Below, piece by piece: positions 12,771 through 13,308 of a stretch of 13,308 bases of DNA (position 1 is its first letter; each line of letters starts with the position of its first letter). Both the position numbers and the translations under genes were made by a program. Source of the stretch: a bacterium. GTDB taxonomy: Bacteria > Chloroflexota > Dormibacteria > UBA8260 > Bog-877. The stretch spans positions 1-13,308 of the forward strand of contig JAKABA010000102.1 of assembly GCA_021802115.1 (NCBI GenBank), written 5' to 3'. Under the pieces are notes generated by a model. The model was not told where the DNA came from. It saw nothing but the letters and a program-made list of their open reading frames with translations, and made no database searches.

Positions 12771-13308
12771 CCGCATCCACCGCGGTTGAAGGGGCGCCGC
12801 CGAGGCGCTCCGGACAGATCGGCGCATAGGCGCACGAGGCGCAGGGGCGAGCGCTGTGCCCAAGCCCGGACAGGTCGCCACCGGCCACCGAGAGTCGCGC
12901 CAGTTCGCCCGCCCAGCGCATCGTCAATCCCCTGGCCGGCTCGCCGCAGTCCACCTCCACGACCTCCCCGCTTCTGAGCATCACCAGGACCGCCCGAGGG
13001 GCCGACGCCCCGGCCGGGCGCATGGCGGTCAGCGCCATCGCATACAGGCGGAGCTGGTGCGAGTAGGTCTCGAACTGGGTCTTGGTCAGCTCGCGATTGG
13101 TCTTGTAGTCGATCACGACCGGCGACCCATCCTGCCCGGCAGCGATCCTGTCGATCACCCCTCCCAGATGGGGCAGGTTTGGGCCCGCCCAGCCGCGCCA
13201 GAGAAACGCCACCTCCACCCCCACGGTGGGAAGGGCGGCCAGCGGCAGCGCGGCATAGTTGCGGAGCATCTGGCCGGCCTCCTCCTGGTCGGCCGACGAC
13301 ATCCCCGG
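12712..13308 (-). CDS. C-terminal PD-(D/E)XK nuclease domain of a RecB/AddB-type repair protein, 5' truncated
   Basis: The frame is open through the right edge; 198 residues are visible, probably the end of a UvrD/PcrA-like helicase-nuclease or an AddB-type protein that processes broken DNA ends. The nuclease core reads GGVIDRIAAG (metal-ligand Asp), then VVIDYKTNRELTKTQFETY with the D-x-K catalytic pair, then SHQLRLYAMAL, the RecB-family Q-x3-Y helix motif. A C-x2-C-x5-C cluster near the end (CASCAYAPIC) matches the cysteines that, with an upstream cysteine, hold a 4Fe-4S cluster in AddB-like nucleases. The first cysteine would lie outside the window or elsewhere in the missing part. The last ~30 residues are low-complexity Ala/Pro/Ser, and the stop lies inside the SCP2 gene. 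The domain call is firm; the parent protein is inferred. Confidence 0.82.
   Translation of the reverse strand, partial: PGMSSADQEEAGQMLRNYAALPLAALPTVGVEVAFLWRGWAGPNLPHLGGVIDRIAAGQDGSPVVIDYKTNRELTKTQFETYSHQLRLYAMALTAMRPAGASAPRAVLVMLRSGEVVEVDCGEPARGLTMRWAGELARLSVAGGDLSGLGHSARPCASCAYAPICPERLGGAPSTAVDAVRSPAGTAAAASSPAPCPP

Noticed and set aside
11319..12881. 520-codon minus-strand open frame
   Set aside because: Antisense to the NDUFA9-like and SCP2 genes, which both have strong motifs.
1..13308. CRISPR arrays, insertion sequences, phage attachment sites
   Set aside because: No spaced direct repeats, transposase motifs or terminal inverted repeats were seen; every gene looks chromosomal.

Overview
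The window is GC-rich and gene-dense, and reads as chromosomal bacterial DNA. Its gene content (an ImuA/ImuB/DnaE2 mutasome, an ImuB-associated DUF6504-like small protein, a Gram-positive-type LexA box, an HU with a basic tail, and several starts that look leaderless) fits a high-GC Terrabacteria lineage: Actinomycetota, Chloroflexota or a relative such as Candidatus Dormibacterota. The phylum is inferred from gene style and is not proven.

Layout. At 2-1051 (+) is the 3' part of a polyprenyl-phosphate sugar transferase fused to a GtrA membrane domain and a C-terminal GAF-like domain. At 1151-2080 (+) is a BASS/SBF-type membrane transporter. At 2089-5388 (-) is an error-prone DNA polymerase III alpha subunit (DnaE2/ImuC). 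It is divergent from a DUF429 RNase H-like protein (about 5395-6150, +). A 320-base gap between convergent genes (6151-6470) holds only a short GC-rich stem-loop. Then come ftsH (6471-8450, -), a DUF6504-like gene (8524-8766, -), imuB (8763-9995, -) and imuA (9992-10807, -). A 228-base divergent intergenic region separates imuA from an HU-family gene (11036-11374, +). It is followed by an NDUFA9-like NAD(P)-binding protein (11391-12359, +) and an SCP2-domain protein (12432-12770, +). The window ends with the 3' part of a RecB/AddB-type PD-(D/E)XK nuclease domain (12712-13308, -).

How it fits together. The core is a translesion-synthesis mutasome split over two transcription units. The imuA-imuB-DUF6504 unit has two successive TTGA stop/start overlaps. 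Its promoter is TTGACT-N17-TATAAT, with a near-consensus LexA box (CGAAC-N4-GTTTG) filling the spacer directly against the -10. The separate dnaE2 gene has a weaker box-like sequence in the same position relative to its own -10. ImuB lacks Y-family catalytic acidic residues, ImuA lacks the Walker A lysine, and DnaE2 keeps its polymerase aspartates but has lost recognisable PHP-domain metal ligands. The polymerase active site of DnaE2 therefore appears to be the only intact one in the complex. ftsH lies just downstream of the SOS operon but has its own putative leaderless promoter. The partial helicase-nuclease gene at the right edge also concerns DNA repair.
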